A DNA stretch of 64,000 nucleotides from Macrophomina tecta (lineage: Eukaryota > Ascomycota > Dothideomycetes > Botryosphaeriales > Botryosphaeriaceae): NCBI GenBank assembly GCA_024180945.1, contig JAKSGN010000012.1, positions 124,001 to 188,000 of the forward strand, written 5' to 3'. Below are positions 63,051 to 64,000 of this stretch, piece after piece. Every line of letters starts with the position of its first letter. Position 1 is the stretch's first letter. A program made the translations under genes and the position numbers. A model generated the notes under the pieces. The model was given only the letters and a program-made list of their open reading frames with translations. It was not told the origin of the DNA and did no database searches.

Positions 63051-64000
63051 ATACTAATATTTAGTATGCCAACCCTCGGCTGCGATTACCGCCTCACACC
63101 TACGTTTTATACTACCTAATATATTACCAAATAACTCTTATGGTAACGCCTCTTATACTTCTTGTAATGCTTGTTCTAGCTTCTCTCTAATATAATCTTT
63201 ACTCCTAGTTATAGTAGGAAGGTCTGAATAAAGCTCTAGAACCTTAGCTTTAAGATAAAACCAGAGGTGTTCAATAGGATTTAGATCTAGACTATATGAC
63301 AGCCATTTAATAACATTAATACGTCTCTGGCTAAGCCAATCCTTAACTTTATTAGTAGTATAAATAGGCATACTATCCTGCATAAATATCATACCTCTAC
63401 GGTATACTTTAGGTATGTTTTCCTCAAGAACTTCGAGGCAGGAGTTGGCTGAATACCCATCCTTCTTAGCTAGAGGATCACGCACTATAATATATAATGG
63501 TGACCTTCCTCTTTTGCGAAAAAATGCGGCCCAAACCATGACTAAAATGCCCTTACCTTTCTTATAAGTTTGGACCATTTCTGGGTCCTATTTTTGGCAC
63601 AGAACGCGGAAGCACCACTCACATTTCTTACCCTTACCGCGCTCCGCAGAGCACTCATCTGGCCAGATAACTTTCGCCCATTGTTGTTCGCTCCACTCTA
63701 AGTGCTCGTGTGCCCAGGCAAGCCGGATAGCCGCATGTTCAGGTAAGAGTTCTGGACGGCCGGCGCACCGCCATTTTTTGATGTTATATATGTCTAAGAG
63801 ACGTGCGATGGTTCAGTCGTGGCAGGTAATGCCTATAGCTTCCCGCACATCTCTATACATGTATTTTAGGTGCGCATCTATATTAATCGGGATAAAAAGG
63901 CTCGCTATTACACCCTTACTTTTCTACATTCAGCACAACTCCTCTATTAAATAGAATTAATAGGGCCAGGAATAAAGATCATAGTAAGGGTCTTACAAAA
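62898..64000 (-). mobile_element. Tc1/mariner-type element, copy 2 (runs off the window)
   Basis: Terminus TA then CAGTACTAGGACAAAAGTTC at 62898, identical for about 22 bp to copy 1 at 12973. The other end lies beyond 64000. The flank before it is RIP-degraded. Confidence 0.82.
63054..63890 (-). pseudogene. Tc1-type transposase, copy 2, RIP-like damage
   Basis: Minus strand. WSEQQWAKVIWPDECSAE (first Asp), then a stop near 63590, then MVQTYKKGKGILVMVWAAFF, FMQDSMPIYTTN (second Asp) and SYSLDLNPIEHLWFYLK (catalytic Glu). The usual PPYSPD is changed to LSYSLD, two Pro-to-Ser/Leu substitutions of the C-to-T type. Aligns with 13128-14298 throughout, and ends with the same WHTKY tail. Confidence 0.85.

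Noticed and set aside
1..64000. Giant Starship-type element
   Set aside because: No tyrosine-recombinase captain gene was recognised and no long-range direct-repeat borders are visible; the window looks like accumulated ordinary transposons.
1..64000. tRNA or rRNA genes
   Set aside because: No cloverleaf with paired A and B boxes and no rRNA core sequence were noticed on reading both strands, though a covariance-model scan was not possible.

Overview
The window is nuclear DNA of a filamentous ascomycete (Pezizomycotina type). Coding genes have introns of about 50 nt with GTNNGT donors and CTAAC-like branch points. The families present are typical of these fungi: a SAT4-type rhodopsin-domain membrane protein, a FunK1 kinase, a nucleoside-phosphorylase/NB-ARC NLR remnant, a CSI2-like protein, F-box/ankyrin and chromodomain proteins. 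Transposons are dense, and many are damaged by C-to-T/G-to-A changes (CAG/CAA to TAG/TAA) of the kind made by RIP (repeat-induced point mutation). This looks like an accessory, repeat-rich compartment rather than a core gene cluster. No species is named because no diagnostic locus is present.

Layout. 0-7 kb: BAH-like ORF, decayed pogo-type transposase, copia-type LTR, three-exon chromodomain gene. 7-15 kb: truncated Fot1-like element, LINE remnant split by a solo LTR, gypsy-type LTR, broken NLR, an almost complete Fot1-like element with 50-bp TIRs, Tc1/mariner remnant. 15-24 kb is the most gene-like part: secreted Cys-rich protein, patatin-type N-terminal fragment fused tail-to-tail to a broken DUS2, an intact GMC oxidoreductase, a Fot1-type MITE, an intact SAT4-like gene. 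24-27 kb: LTRs nested three deep in a copia element, a hAT 3' half, and an (ATC)n-tailed retroposon inside an LTR. 27-37 kb: mostly empty, with a 14-3-3 pseudogene, solo LTRs, a decayed coiled-coil gene and a CSI2-like gene. 37-45.5 kb: a Fot1-like element and a long-palindrome MITE back to back, a second pogo-type transposase, then a KRBA2/Ginger-like integrase element whose flanks carry a ~100-bp inverted repeat. 47-57 kb: FunK1 kinase, LINE remnant, F-box/ankyrin pseudogene, chromodomain gene, 82-aa zinc-ribbon gene. 58-64 kb: second pogo-type copy, second tandem-chromodomain-family gene running into RIP-degraded AT-rich DNA, second Tc1 copy.

The host genes do not form an evident pathway. 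Three different chromodomain genes and a BAH-like ORF share one repeat-rich segment, so chromatin-reader domains are over-represented. Almost every other host-type gene (NLR, DUS2, 14-3-3, ankyrin, coiled-coil family) is a broken copy. Apparently intact genes are the GMC oxidoreductase, SAT4-like protein, FunK1 kinase, secreted protein, zinc-ribbon protein, the 454-aa chromodomain protein and possibly the CSI2-like protein.
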